64,000 nt of DNA from Pseudomonadota bacterium (GCA_021793155.1 JAJYTF010000001.1:186001-250000); one strand, 5' to 3'. Positions 44,707 through 53,970 are shown, counted from the stretch's first letter. Notes: generated by a model from the sequence alone, not told the origin. Numbers and translations: made by a program.

Positions 44707-45203
44707 ACCGTCCGAGTCGCTTCGCGCCCCTGGAACAGGCGGATTTCCAGAGGCTGGAACACGCAGCCTACCTAAAAGGCCTTTTGAAGCCTTTTAAAGG
44801 TAAGGGGAGTCTGGAAGCCTGGGCCAGCGAATGTGCCGCGCTACGGGACGATCTCATCGTGCTGGCGCAGCGCCGAATCCTGGCGCAGGCCCGCAGCCAT
44901 CCCTTCAACCTGCTCGACGTGCAACTGGCCCAACAGGTCACTGGCGCAGGCACAACCTTCCTGCGCTGGCGCAACCTCGACCGATCGAAGATGGGGGTGG
45001 CCCTGTGGGAGCACCTGGTCGCGAACCCCGCCACGCCGGTCTCCCTCATCGGTGATCTCCATGCGATCGAGGAACAGCGGGTGGTGCTGAACATGCAGAT
45101 CAGCCTGCTGCACATGATCGCACGCCAGGCCTTGGCCTGCGCCAGCAAGCTGGGAGCGGCTGAGATCGCCTGCCACCGGAGGACGGGTGAGGGGCCGAGA
45201 TGA
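44703..45203 (+). CDS. DUF3158-family ICE protein
   Basis: The 166 residues carry the family pattern LEHAAYLKGLLKPFKGKGSLE, ILAQARSHPFNLLDVQLAQQ, AGTTFLRWRNLDRSKMGVALWE, VVLNMQISLLHMIARQA. It is all-helical by composition, with no catalytic motif. It sits between the PFL_4669-type gene and a DNA methyltransferase gene with 4-base overlaps at both ends. Confidence 0.85.
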   Translation: MNRPSRFAPLEQADFQRLEHAAYLKGLLKPFKGKGSLEAWASECAALRDDLIVLAQRRILAQARSHPFNLLDVQLAQQVTGAGTTFLRWRNLDRSKMGVALWEHLVANPATPVSLIGDLHAIEEQRVVLNMQISLLHMIARQALACASKLGAAEIACHRRTGEGPR

Positions 45204-46156
45204 ACACGGCTCCCTCCGACTGCTGGCTCGATCGCACCCACGTCGGCGACTGCCGCCGGCTGCTGCGCCAGATGGCCGATGACGGCGTGCTGGTGCAGAT
45301 GTGCGTGACCAGCCCGCCTTATTTCAGGCTGCGCAGCTATCTGCCGGACGCCCATCCCGATAAACCGCGGGAGGTCGGCCGCGAGATCGCGCCCTCGGAC
45401 TATATCGCCGCGCTGGTCGAGGTGTTCCGCGCCGTGCGCGACATTCTCAGCCATGACGGCACACTGTGGCTGGTGATCGGCGACACCTATGCCGCCCGCC
45501 GTAGCTGGCAGGCGCCCAGCAGCAAAGGCCATCCCAAGCATTCGAGCGCGCAGGGCAATGCCGGCGCCATGCAGGTCAACGATGGGCTCAAAGCCAAGGA
45601 CCTGATCGGCATTCCGTGGTTGCTTGCCTTCGCGCTGCGCCAGGACGGCTGGTATCTGCGCCAGGACATCGTGTGGGCCAAACCCAACCCGATGCCCGAA
45701 TCCGTCAGGGATCGCTGCACCCGATCGCACGAGTACCTGTTCCTTCTCGCCAAAAGCAACCGGTACTACTTCGATCAGACGGCCATCCGGGAAACAGTCT
45801 CGCGTCCGCGCGCACCCGGCAACACCCATCCCGTGCGCCTCCCGCCGGGACAGCGCATCACCGGCACGAACGGCCACCAGCGCGGTAGTCTGCACATGAT
45901 CGGCGCCAGCGATACCCGCCAGAAGCGCGATGTCTGGACGATCGCCAGCAGCCCCTTTCACGGCGGACATTTCGCCGTGTTTCCCGACGGCCTGGTGACG
46001 CCCTGCATCCTCGCCGGCTCGCGGGAGGGCGACATCGTGCTCGATCCGTTCATGGGCAGCGGCAGAACCGCCGTCACGGCCAGGCGGCTGCGACGCCACT
46101 ACATCGGCTGCGAGTTGAATCCCGCGTTTCCCACGCTCGAACACCTGCATCGGTAG
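45200..46156 (+). CDS. Site-specific DNA methyltransferase (amino-MTase, SPPY type)
   Basis: The 318 residues have motif IV SPPY (residues 38-41), FLLAKSNRYYFDQTAIRE, WTIASSPFHGGHFAVFPDGLV and, near the C-terminus, the SAM-binding motif DPFMGSGRTAV (about 281-291), giving the beta-class order in which the catalytic motif comes first. The serine in SPPY suggests N4-cytosine methylation; N6-adenine cannot be excluded. No restriction endonuclease gene is adjacent, so it probably modifies or protects the element's DNA. Confidence 0.9.
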   Translation: MNTAPSDCWLDRTHVGDCRRLLRQMADDGVLVQMCVTSPPYFRLRSYLPDAHPDKPREVGREIAPSDYIAALVEVFRAVRDILSHDGTLWLVIGDTYAARRSWQAPSSKGHPKHSSAQGNAGAMQVNDGLKAKDLIGIPWLLAFALRQDGWYLRQDIVWAKPNPMPESVRDRCTRSHEYLFLLAKSNRYYFDQTAIRETVSRPRAPGNTHPVRLPPGQRITGTNGHQRGSLHMIGASDTRQKRDVWTIASSPFHGGHFAVFPDGLVTPCILAGSREGDIVLDPFMGSGRTAVTARRLRRHYIGCELNPAFPTLEHLHR

Positions 46157-46203
46157 GGACCGGTGCAGGCCCTTCCCCCAATCCCCAACAAGGAGTGAGC
46201 ACC

Positions 46204-46590
46204 ATGAGCACCCATTTCAGCGGTGAAGGCAACATCGGTTCTGCACCGGAATTTCGGGAGTTCCCGAAGGGGAACGAGGAGCCGACCCGGTTGCTGCGCC
46301 TGAACGTCTATTTCGACAATCCCGTGCCGACGAATGACGGCACGTTCGATGACCGCGGCGGCTTCTGGGCGCCCGTCGAACTCTGGCACCGCGATGCCGA
46401 GCACTGGGCCGGCCTCTACCAGAAGGGCATGCGGGTGCTCGTCATCGGCCGCATGGAAAAAGACCCCTGGACGGACAACGAGGGCAAGCCCCGCGAGACC
46501 TGGAAGATCAACGCCCGCAGTGTGGGCATGCTGCCCTACCGGATCGCGACGGTGACGTGCAGCCCCAAGCCACAGGAAATCGATCTGTAA
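46204..46590 (+). CDS. Single-stranded-DNA-binding-like ICE protein
   Basis: The 128 residues fit an OB-fold SSB: GNIGSAPEFREFPKGN, LLRLNVYFDNPVP, GGFWAPVELWHRDAEHW, LYQKGMRVLVIGRMEKDPW, ARSVGMLPYRI. It lacks the acidic C-terminal tip of housekeeping SSB, as in ICE versions. AAGGAG at 46190-46195 supports the ATG at 46204. A 180-base spacer without a gene separates it from topB. Confidence 0.82.
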   Translation: MSTHFSGEGNIGSAPEFREFPKGNEEPTRLLRLNVYFDNPVPTNDGTFDDRGGFWAPVELWHRDAEHWAGLYQKGMRVLVIGRMEKDPWTDNEGKPRETWKINARSVGMLPYRIATVTCSPKPQEIDL

Positions 46591-46770
46591 TAGCTCCATT
46601 CCGTAGCTATCGCCGCAGGCCTCTGGTTCGGGCAGGGGCCTGCGGTCGACGGCCCCGGATGGTGCGGATGGAAGGCGGTTGCCGCCCAGTCCGCCTACTT
46701 TGCTGCCAGTCATATCCCCCGGCCGACATGCTGCTGACCCAACGCAGATCGTGGGTGACAGGGGGGCGGC

Positions 46771-48792
46771 ATGCAGCTCTACCTTTGCGAAAAGCCCTCT
46801 CAAGGCAAGGACATCGCCCGCATCCTCGGTGCGAAGCAGCGCGGTAGCGGCTGCTACACCGGCGCTGGCATCAGCGTGACCTGGGGCATCGGGCACCTGC
46901 TCGAAACCGCCCCACCGGAGGCCTACGGCGAGCAGTTCAAGCGATGGTCGCTCGAGCCGCTGCCCATCATTCCCCAGCGCTGGCAGGTGGAGGTCAAAGC
47001 CTCCACCGCCACGCAGTTCAAGATCGTCAAGCAGTTGCTCGGCCAGGCATCGGAGTTGGTGATCGCCACCGATGCCGACCGCGAGGGCGAAATGATCGCC
47101 CGCGAGCTCATCGACTATTGCGGCTATCGCGGTCCGATCCAGCGGCTGTGGCTGTCGGCGCTCAACGATGCGTCGATCCGCAAGGCGCTCGGCGCCCTCA
47201 AGCCCTCTTCCGAAACGCTGCCGCTCTACCACTCGGCACTGGCTCGCTCGCGGGCCGACTGGCTGATCGGCATGAACCTCAGCCGGCTCTTTACCCTGCT
47301 GGGGCGCCAGGCCGGCTATGACGGCGTGCTTTCGGTCGGGCGCGTGCAGACGCCGACGCTGAAGCTGGTGGTCGATCGCGACCGCGAGATCGCCCGGTTC
47401 GTCTCCGTGCCGTTCTGGGCCGTCGACGTCACCTTGTCGGCTGGCGGGCAGTCCTTCGTCGCCACCTGGATTCCGCCGCGGGGCTGCACCGACGATGCCG
47501 ACCGCTGCCTGCAACAGCCGGTGGCGCAGCAAGCCGCCGAGCGCATCCGCGCCTCGGGCACGGCCCAGGTCACCGCAGTCGAGACCGAGCGCGTGCGCGA
47601 AGGGCCGCCGCTGCCGTTCGATTTGGGCACGCTGCAGGAGGTGTGCTCCCGGCAGTTGGGCCTCGACGTGCAGGAAACGCTCGACATCGCGCAGGCGCTG
47701 TACGAGACGCACAAGGCCACGACCTATCCTCGCTCGGACTCGGGCTACCTGCCCGAGAGCATGTTCGCCGAAGTCCCGACCGTCCTCGACAGCCTGGTCA
47801 AGACCGATCCGGCCTTGCGCCCGCTGGTCGCCCAACTCGACCGCAGCCAGCGCTCGCGCGCCTGGAACGACGCCAAGGTCACGGCCCACCACGGCATCAT
47901 CCCCACGCTGGAACCGGCCAATCTCGCCGCCATGAACGAGAAGGAGCAGGCGGTCTATCGCCTGATCCGCGCGCATTACCTGGCGCAGTTCCTCCCCCAT
48001 CACGAGTTCGATCGTACCACCGCCCGGCTGACCGCCGGCGGCCAGGATCTGCAGGCCATCGGCAAGCAGGTGGTCGTTACCGGCTGGCACCAGGTGCTGG
48101 CCGCGTCCGAGCCGGATGATGCGGAGGGTGACGAGGGATCGCGTAGCCAGACCCTCCCGCCGCTACGCGAAGGACTGGCTTGTCAGGTCGGCAAGGTCGA
48201 TCTGAAGGCGCTCAAGACCCTGCCGCCCAAGCCCTTCACGCAGGGCGAGTTGATCAAGGCGATGAAGGGCGTCGCCAGGCTGGTCACCGATCCACGCCTG
48301 AAGCAGAAGCTGAAGGAAACGACGGGTATCGGTACCGAGGCGACGCGCGCCGGCATCATCGGCGGCCTGCTCGATCGCGGTTATCTGCTCAAGAAGGGAC
48401 GCGCCATCCGGGCCTCGGAGGCGGCCTTCACCCTCATCGACGCGGTACCGGCGGCCATCGCCGATCCGGGCACGACGGCCATCTGGGAACAGGCGCTCGA
48501 CATGATCGAGGCCGGCCAGATGACACTGGAGTCCTTCGTCGAACGCCAATCGGTCTGGGTCGCGCAGCTCGTGCAGCAGTACCGCGGCATCACCCTCTCC
48601 ATCAAGCTGCCCGAGGGGCCGGCCTGTCCGCTCTGTGGCGCGACCACACGCCAGCGCACCGGTAAGAACGGTGCCTTCTGGTCGTGCAGCCGTTATCCCG
48701 AGTGCAAGGGCACCGCTCCCATCGAGTCCGGCAAGGGACGCCACGCCAACGCCCCCGGTGCGGCACGCAAGTCCCGCCGCCCGTCTTCATAG
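46771..48792 (+). CDS. topB: DNA topoisomerase III, ICE type
   Basis: The 673-residue type IA topoisomerase begins with a Toprim domain (MQLYLCEKPSQGKDIARILG, VIATDADREGEMIARELIDYCG). The catalytic Tyr is in THKATTYPRSDSGYLPE. A single C-terminal four-Cys zinc finger follows (CPLCGATT ... CSRYPEC). GGGGGG lies just before the ATG. ICE TopB is presumed to help resolve transferred or replicated DNA. A 486-base spacer follows. Confidence 0.96.
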   Translation: MQLYLCEKPSQGKDIARILGAKQRGSGCYTGAGISVTWGIGHLLETAPPEAYGEQFKRWSLEPLPIIPQRWQVEVKASTATQFKIVKQLLGQASELVIATDADREGEMIARELIDYCGYRGPIQRLWLSALNDASIRKALGALKPSSETLPLYHSALARSRADWLIGMNLSRLFTLLGRQAGYDGVLSVGRVQTPTLKLVVDRDREIARFVSVPFWAVDVTLSAGGQSFVATWIPPRGCTDDADRCLQQPVAQQAAERIRASGTAQVTAVETERVREGPPLPFDLGTLQEVCSRQLGLDVQETLDIAQALYETHKATTYPRSDSGYLPESMFAEVPTVLDSLVKTDPALRPLVAQLDRSQRSRAWNDAKVTAHHGIIPTLEPANLAAMNEKEQAVYRLIRAHYLAQFLPHHEFDRTTARLTAGGQDLQAIGKQVVVTGWHQVLAASEPDDAEGDEGSRSQTLPPLREGLACQVGKVDLKALKTLPPKPFTQGELIKAMKGVARLVTDPRLKQKLKETTGIGTEATRAGIIGGLLDRGYLLKKGRAIRASEAAFTLIDAVPAAIADPGTTAIWEQALDMIEAGQMTLESFVERQSVWVAQLVQQYRGITLSIKLPEGPACPLCGATTRQRTGKNGAFWSCSRYPECKGTAPIESGKGRHANAPGAARKSRRPSS

Positions 48793-49278
48793 TCGGCTCA
48801 CCGCACTCCCTCGCATCGTCCACGTTCGATGCGCCAGCCTCGCTCCCGGGCGAGGCACCCCAGCACGCTCCACCCTTCTGCAATGTGTGCACGTCCGGCA
48901 TTCCCCGGCCCGACGAGAAGGTGACCGTCGTCCACCGCCTGCCTCCGCAGACGTTCTGCTCGGTGTATGTCCCGTTCCCTCGACGGGTCCCCTGACGCCT
49001 TGTTCCGACGAGCCGCCAGGAGACCCGTCGGGTCGATCGGTATTCAGTGCCGGCGCCCACCGGTGAAACAACGGGTTCCTTTTGTGCGCGGATGCGTGCC
49101 GAAGGATGTCGGCCCCAACCACGACACGGGCCGAGTGCGAATGCTGCGCCAGCGAACGGCTCCACCGACGGCCACGCGCTGTACCAGCCCACAGGTGGTC
49201 TCTTGCTCCACAGCCGAAGTCCGTCCGGTCTTCGGCGCCTTTCTCCTGCCTTCCCGTCACCAGAACAGGAGAACCCCC
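48793..49278 (+). other. Long hairpin-rich leader before the C5-methyltransferase gene
   Basis: No gene is visible. Inverted repeats include GCATCG/CGATGC (48813/48827), GCCTCGC/GCGAGGC (48837/48850) and GACGGGTC/GACCCGTC (48982/49022). None has a T-tract, so they are not clear terminators. The dcm-like reading frame is open back to 48967, but its conserved part starts at 49279. Confidence 0.45.
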
Positions 49279-50982
49279 ATGTCCCCCCGACATCCCCCCG
49301 CCCTGCGGTACGGCAGCATCTGCAGCGGTATCGAAGCCGTCAGCCTCGCCTGGCGCCCGCTCGGTCTGGAACCCGCCTGGTTCGCCGAGATCGATCCGTT
49401 CGCGAATGCGGTCCTGGCGCATCACTACCCCAGCATCCCCAATCTCGGCGACATGACCCGGATCGCCAGCCGGGTGCGCGCCGGGACGGTATCCGCCCCC
49501 GACATCCTGGTCGGCGGCACGCCCTGCCAATCGTTCAGCGTCGCCGGCGCACGCCGCGGGCTGGACGATCCGCGTGGAGTCTTGACCCTCAGCTATGTGG
49601 AACTCGCCGATGCCATCGATCAAGCCCGCGCCGAAACCCGCCGCTCGCCAGCCACCATCGTCTGGGAAAACGTCCCCGGCGTCCTCAGCGACCGCACCAA
49701 TGCCTTCGGCCACTTCCTGGGCGCACTGGCCGGAGAATGCCGTGCGCTCGAACCGCCAGGGGGGCAATGGACGCACGCAGGTTGTGTGTCTGGCCCCCGC
49801 CGCCGCGTCGCCTGGCGCGTGCTCGACGCTCAATATTTCGGCCTCGCCCAACGCCGCCGCCGCGTGTTTCTTGTGGCAAGTGGTCGAGACGACCTCGATC
49901 CCGCCGCGGTACTTTTTGAGTCCGACAGCGTGTGCCGGGATCCTTCGCCGGGCTACGCGCCGTGGCAGGACGTTGCCACCGCTGCTGCATGCGGTGCTGA
50001 CGATCCAGGCGGCTGTGCCGACTTGCGGAGTCCCTACGGGCCGGTGACGGTTTCCTTCGGCTTCGGGGGCGGCAATACCCTCGGTCCCATCGACGTGGCC
50101 GCCTGCCTGACGGCAGCCCCCGGGGCCAAGCACGATTTCGACGTCGAGACCTTCGTGGTGCAGTCCACGACCGGAGCGATCAGCCATACGCTCGGCACCG
50201 CCAACAACGGCAAGGGCTGCAGCGAGGATGGCACCGGCCGGGGCGTCCCTGTCGTCGCCCATCCCATCCAAACCACCGTCACCGCCTTCGCCCAGAACAG
50301 CCGTGGCGAAGTCCGCCTGGAGGCCGGCGACGGACACCTTGCCGGTGCGCTCTCGACCGGCGGCGGCAAGCCCGGATACGGGCGGCCGACGATCGTCTGC
50401 CGCTCACGTCCCGCCGACGAACAGACGGCGGGCAACCCAGCGCCACTCCCGATCCTGGCCTTCACGGCCAAGGACGACGGTGCCGATCACCTCGAAAATC
50501 TCGCTCCGACCCTGCGTTCGGGCAACCATGCCGCCAGTCATGCCAATGCCGGGGTGATGCCGGCGATCGTCGCCAGGACCGAGCCCGGCCTCTGCGCCGG
50601 CAGCGCCGCCAATCTCGTCGTCCGCTCTGTCGGCCGTGACAATGGCACTACCGTCGAACTGGGCGAAGAGATCGCCAACGCCCTGCGGGCCGGTGCCGGC
50701 GGCAATGACAAAGCCCATACCCCGATCGATTCGATCGAAGAGCATTTCGTCGGCCAACTGCCTCCCATCGGGGAGACCGGATGGTCGGCGTGGGCGGGAT
50801 GGTGCGTGCGCCGTCTCATGCCGGTCGAGTGCGAGCGGCTGCAAGGGATGCCCGACCACTACACGCTGGTGCCCTACCGCGGCAAGCCCGCCTCCGACGC
50901 GCCACGCTACCGGGCCATCGGAAATTCGATGGCGGTTCCCTGCGTCGCCTGGATCGGCAAGCGGCTGCTGCAAGCTCGATGA
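49279..50982 (+). CDS. DNA (cytosine-5) methyltransferase, phage/ICE type
   Basis: The 567 residues have motif I SICSGIEAVSLAWRPLG, motif IV GGTPCQSFS (catalytic Cys near residue 82), motif VI WENVPGV, motif VIII RRRRVFLVA and the C-terminal motifs ECERLQGMPDHY and RAIGNSMAVPC. About 270 residues between VIII and IX form a large target-recognition region containing SEDGTGRGVPVV, as seen in phage enzymes. The ATG follows AGGAG at good spacing. No partner endonuclease is seen. It probably masks the ICE from restriction. Confidence 0.93.
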   Translation: MSPRHPPALRYGSICSGIEAVSLAWRPLGLEPAWFAEIDPFANAVLAHHYPSIPNLGDMTRIASRVRAGTVSAPDILVGGTPCQSFSVAGARRGLDDPRGVLTLSYVELADAIDQARAETRRSPATIVWENVPGVLSDRTNAFGHFLGALAGECRALEPPGGQWTHAGCVSGPRRRVAWRVLDAQYFGLAQRRRRVFLVASGRDDLDPAAVLFESDSVCRDPSPGYAPWQDVATAAACGADDPGGCADLRSPYGPVTVSFGFGGGNTLGPIDVAACLTAAPGAKHDFDVETFVVQSTTGAISHTLGTANNGKGCSEDGTGRGVPVVAHPIQTTVTAFAQNSRGEVRLEAGDGHLAGALSTGGGKPGYGRPTIVCRSRPADEQTAGNPAPLPILAFTAKDDGADHLENLAPTLRSGNHAASHANAGVMPAIVARTEPGLCAGSAANLVVRSVGRDNGTTVELGEEIANALRAGAGGNDKAHTPIDSIEEHFVGQLPPIGETGWSAWAGWCVRRLMPVECERLQGMPDHYTLVPYRGKPASDAPRYRAIGNSMAVPCVAWIGKRLLQAR

Positions 50983-51208
50983 TGAACTCTCCGGTGCTCG
51001 TCGTCCGGTCATCCATCAAGACGGGTGGCGGCGCTTTCCGATTGCGGCATGACATCTGCTCATGGGCCGCCCGATGCTTCCCCGCATGCGCTGCTGACGC
51101 TGTCGGCACCATGCCAGTCCGCTTCGCATCGATCGCCGCGGACGCGCACCCTCCGGGTGCCCGATGCACGTTCCTTCCATCCCCGACCCTTATTCCCCGG
51201 AGCTTCCG

Positions 51209-51601
51209 ATGATCCAGTCAATTCCTCCCGAGATGCTGGCCCAGATCTCCCGCGAAGACGCCCACTTCGCCCGAGCACCGCAAGCGTTCTTCGAAGCCTG
51301 GCACCGCGGCGCCCAGATCAGCGGCGCCACCTGGTTCGGCGACGGCAGCGTCGAAGGCCTGCGGCGTGCCACCAACAAGTGGGACCTGCGGCCGGACACG
51401 TTTCGTCTCTCCGATGCGCTCGGCGTGCTGAGCAGCGGCGAGCGCATGTTCCTCTCGGCCATGGTGAGTTTCTACAACAGCCACGAGGGTGGCGCCCTGC
51501 TCAGGCGCTGCGGCTTCGAAGGGCTCGCCGACCTTGGCGGCCTCGATCTGCAACGCCGCCAGGTCGTCGCCGATCTGATCCTTCACTACACCGGATGGTG
51601 A
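51209..51601 (+). CDS. Conserved ICE protein of unknown function, 130 aa
   Basis: The 130 residues are mostly helical: MIQSIPPEMLAQISREDAHF, FFEAWHRGAQISGATWFGDG, FLSAMVSFYNSHEGGALLRR, then LGGLDLQRRQVVADLILHYT. It has no cysteine motif, membrane helix or enzyme signature. A 226-base non-coding leader precedes it and the next gene starts 201 bases later, so it appears to be expressed alone. I do not recognise the family. Confidence 0.62.
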   Translation: MIQSIPPEMLAQISREDAHFARAPQAFFEAWHRGAQISGATWFGDGSVEGLRRATNKWDLRPDTFRLSDALGVLSSGERMFLSAMVSFYNSHEGGALLRRCGFEGLADLGGLDLQRRQVVADLILHYTGW

Positions 51602-51630
51602 GCGTCCCGCTCTCAGCCCATCCTGACCCC

Positions 51631-51685
51631 ATGTTCGTCGGCGACGCCGGCAGCATGCCCAGGCAGCCAGACCTTCAAGGCTGCG
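51631..51685. repeat. ICE intergenic repeat, copy 1
   Basis: Begins ATGTTCGTCGG, continues CCGGCAGCATGCCCAGGCAG and ends CTTCAAGGCTGCGG. It is nearly the same as the stretch at 53169-53227, including a CCTT-AAGG inverted core. Both copies lie in leaders of ICE genes. Confidence 0.65.
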
Positions 51686-51745
51686 GGTGCGTAATGCACC
51701 GGTCTTTCTCTTCGCCGGACGCATGCCGCGTCCGTCCACGTCACC

Positions 51746-51772
51746 CACAAGGGGCCTCGTCCCTTGTGGGGG
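51746..51772 (+). promoter_or_regulatory. Leader hairpin upstream of gene 51803
   Basis: CCCACAAGGG pairs perfectly with CCCTTGTGGG over a 7-base loop, about 20 bases before the AAGGAG ribosome site of the next gene. It belongs to the series of ICE leader hairpins noted between 51 and 57 kb. Confidence 0.6.
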
Positions 51773-51802
51773 AGGGTCCCTTCCCACCCCAAGGAGCCTC
51801 CC

Positions 51803-52603
51803 ATGGATCATTCCGCAATCCGCGAGCAATTGCCGAAGCTGGTCTCCGGCTACGTGCCCGGCAATGTTCGCACGATCAAGTATCGCATCTTCGACGGTTG
51901 CCCCCAGGAATCGATGTTGGGTTTCCATGTCGATCCCGAACCCTTTGAAGGCACCGTGATCGCGAAGACCGACCACGCCATCGTCGTGAAGACCGGACGC
52001 GCCGCGTTTGCCGTCCTGGATCGCGGCCTGGTCACCGAGGATCCCGGCGAAGGGGCCAAGGTGCTGGTCACGCCCTACGCACGCCGTCGCTTCGATGGCC
52101 TGCGAGCGGACACGCTCGACGAACGGACCGAAACGACCCCGGACGGGAAGTCATATGTGGTCAGAACGCATATCCTGGGCTCTGCCCCGGCCAAGCTGCC
52201 GATCCCCGAGCCACGTTGCCCTGAACTGCGAGATCTCGTCGAACAGTTGGAGCAACTGCCGGCGCCGGATGGCTTCCGCCGCATCACCCACTTGCTGGTG
52301 GATGCCGGGGCACGGGACTTCACCTGGGTCGATCCATCGCCCGACAAGATCATCGAGACTCCCCCGGCGATCAGCTTCATCGTCGCAACCCTGAAGTTCG
52401 AAGGGCGCGTCACCTTGCTCTACGATCGCGGCGGCGATGTCTATGCCGTGGAACTTCACCATGGCGACGAACTCGTGCAACGCCGGGCCGACGTGTACTT
52501 CGATGACCTCGGCAAAGTCCTGGCGCAGCTGATCGATGACGGACGCTGGCAACAAATCCAGGTGGAAGTCCTGTCGAACGGACGCAGACCCACCCGTCAC
52601 TGA
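51803..52603 (+). CDS. Conserved ICE protein of unknown function, 266 aa
   Basis: The 266 residues have two parts. The first 120 residues have an AFAVLDRGLV and DPGEGAKVLVTPYARRRFDGL pattern with beta-strand character, resembling KfrB-like domains of plasmids; this is tentative. The second half (RRITHLLVDAGARDFTWVDP, VATLKFEGRVTLLYDRGGDVYAVEL) looks like an alpha/beta domain. AAGGAG lies seven bases before the ATG. It is followed by a strong terminator. Function unknown. Confidence 0.62.
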   Translation: MDHSAIREQLPKLVSGYVPGNVRTIKYRIFDGCPQESMLGFHVDPEPFEGTVIAKTDHAIVVKTGRAAFAVLDRGLVTEDPGEGAKVLVTPYARRRFDGLRADTLDERTETTPDGKSYVVRTHILGSAPAKLPIPEPRCPELRDLVEQLEQLPAPDGFRRITHLLVDAGARDFTWVDPSPDKIIETPPAISFIVATLKFEGRVTLLYDRGGDVYAVELHHGDELVQRRADVYFDDLGKVLAQLIDDGRWQQIQVEVLSNGRRPTRH

Positions 52604-52630
52604 TGCTCACCCCACTGTTTCTGCTCCAAG

Positions 52631-52667
52631 ACCGCTTCCTGCCCATCAGCGGGAAGCGGTTCTTTTT
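52631..52667 (+). terminator. Rho-independent terminator after gene 51803
   Basis: ACCGCTTCC pairs with GGAAGCGGT (9 base pairs, 12-base loop) and is followed by TCTTTTT. It separates the 266-residue protein from the DUF3085 gene. Confidence 0.8.
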
Positions 52668-52687
52668 CGGATCACAGGAGACATGCC

Positions 52688-53050
52688 ATGTTGCGATTCA
52701 AAGGTATGGAACTGCGTCCCGTACTGGTGGAAGCCATTGCGACCAAAGGCCGCCTCATCCTCGCCAAGGACCAAGGCGTCTACTTTCTTGCCGAGTTCGG
52801 CGAGCGCACGCCGGAAGGACATCAGAAACTCCTGGCTTACGCGGTCGGCTGCAATCCCGATGTCGATGATTTCGACGACTGGTGGGATCTCGCCCGCGTC
52901 GAACTCGGGGGCGATGACTTTGGCGAATACTTCGACCCGAACGAAAACACGTTCCAGCATATCCTGAACACCGAGGACGATCTGGTGCTCTCGGCCTCAC
53001 CGACCCACCTGACGCTCTATCCTGTCAAACCAACATCATCGTCACGTTGA
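52688..53050 (+). CDS. DUF3085-family ICE protein
   Basis: The 120 residues follow the DUF3085 pattern: MLRFKGMELRPVLVEAIATK, RLILAKDQGVYFLAEFGE, LLAYAVGCNPDVDDFDDWWD, GGDDFGEYFDP. It is acidic with no metal or catalytic motif. AGGAG lies before the ATG. It is bracketed by terminators on both sides, so it is a one-gene unit. Function unknown. Confidence 0.78.
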   Translation: MLRFKGMELRPVLVEAIATKGRLILAKDQGVYFLAEFGERTPEGHQKLLAYAVGCNPDVDDFDDWWDLARVELGGDDFGEYFDPNENTFQHILNTEDDLVLSASPTHLTLYPVKPTSSSR

Positions 53051-53063
53051 TCATCGCGTCCGA

Positions 53064-53088
53064 CCCCCCGGTTTTCCGGGGGGCTTTT
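53064..53088 (+). terminator. Rho-independent terminator after the DUF3085 gene
   Basis: CCCCCCGG and CCGGGGGG form a perfect 8-base-pair stem around TTTT, followed by CTTTT. Confidence 0.85.
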
Positions 53089-53168
53089 ATGGCTTCCCAA
53101 AAATGGGGATGCGTTCCGTTGTCGATTTCCCATGGCGCAAAGGGAATTCGACCGTCACGCTTCATGCC

Positions 53169-53227
53169 ATGTTCCGCTGACCTCGGTCGGCAACATGCCC
53201 AGGTAGCCACGATCCTTAAGGCTACGG
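53169..53227. repeat. ICE intergenic repeat, copy 2
   Basis: Begins ATGTTCCGCTG, continues TCGGCAACATGCCCAGGTAG and ends CTTAAGGCTACGG; it is a diverged copy of 51631-51685. It lies in the 338-base leader of the DUF3577 gene. An early in-frame stop in this copy shows that the shared sequence is not a conserved protein in that frame. Downstream in the same leader, CCCGC/GCGGG (53317) and ACACACC/GGTGTGT (53331/53351) form hairpins. Confidence 0.65.
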
Positions 53228-53388
53228 CGCGGTTCCGACCGTGTGGATCATCCAGTTCGCACCGGCATCCTCGGCGAACGGCCCTTGGTGGCGATGCCAA
53301 TCTCTTCATCCATCAACCCGCGCGGGGGTTACACACCTCCCTCCCGGGTCGGTGTGTCTCCGCGACTCTCGTCCTATGGAGATTCACC

Positions 53389-53925
53389 ATGACCACGTCC
53401 GACGAAAAGACCTACTTCGATCTGCACATCACCGGTCTCGGCTACCTGAACCGCATCCGCGAGGTCAAGCCGAAGAAAGGCGCCCCCTTCCTGGCCTGCG
53501 ACATCGCAGCGCTCAATGGTCCCAGCGACGACGTATCGTATGTGCGTTTCGACACGCGCGTATCGGGTTCGGAGGCCCAGCATCTGGTCCGCCGTTGCAT
53601 CGCGGCCGTTGAGGCCGAGAAGAAGGTGCTGATCAGCTTCCGCCTGGGCGACCTGTGGGCCGATACCTTCACCTATTCCAAGGGCAAGCACGCCGGTGAG
53701 CAGGGGGTGAGCTTCAAGGCTCGCCTGCTGTTCATCGGTTGGGTCAAGGTCGACGGCAAGCTCGTCTACAAGGCCGAGCCCAAGCCGACGGATGCCGACG
53801 AGTCCGAAACGGACATCCCGGCGCCCGCCGAACCGCCGCAGAAGGCTTCCACCCCGAAGCCTGCTGTCGAAACGGCCGCCGAGACTGCCGAGGCCCCTGC
53901 ACCGGCTCTCGCCGACTCGTTCTGA
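53389..53925 (+). CDS. DUF3577-family ICE protein (SSB-like)
   Basis: The 178 residues start MTTSDEKTYFDLHITGLGYL and continue NRIREVKPKKGAPFLACDIA, FDTRVSGSEAQHLVRRCIAA and LLFIGWVKVDGKLVY, which is the DUF3577 pattern, probably an OB fold binding single-stranded DNA. The last 50 residues are Pro/Ala/Glu-rich, like the flexible tails of SSB proteins. GGAG precedes the ATG. A terminator follows directly. Confidence 0.85.
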   Translation: MTTSDEKTYFDLHITGLGYLNRIREVKPKKGAPFLACDIAALNGPSDDVSYVRFDTRVSGSEAQHLVRRCIAAVEAEKKVLISFRLGDLWADTFTYSKGKHAGEQGVSFKARLLFIGWVKVDGKLVYKAEPKPTDADESETDIPAPAEPPQKASTPKPAVETAAETAEAPAPALADSF

Positions 53926-53935
53926 TTCCTGATCC

Positions 53936-53970
53936 GCAAGGCCCCGTTCTCCGGGGCCTTGCCTTTCTTC
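53936..53970 (+). terminator. Rho-independent terminator after the DUF3577 gene
   Basis: GCAAGGCCCCG pairs with CGGGGCCTTGC (11 base pairs, 5-base loop), followed by CTTTCTTC. Confidence 0.85.

Noticed and set aside
46099-48090. 663-codon leftward open frame over the SSB-like gene and topB
   Set aside because: Shadow of topB, which carries all type IA topoisomerase motifs.
48787-50337. 516-codon leftward open frame over the C5-methyltransferase gene
   Set aside because: Antisense to motifs I to VIII of the methyltransferase.
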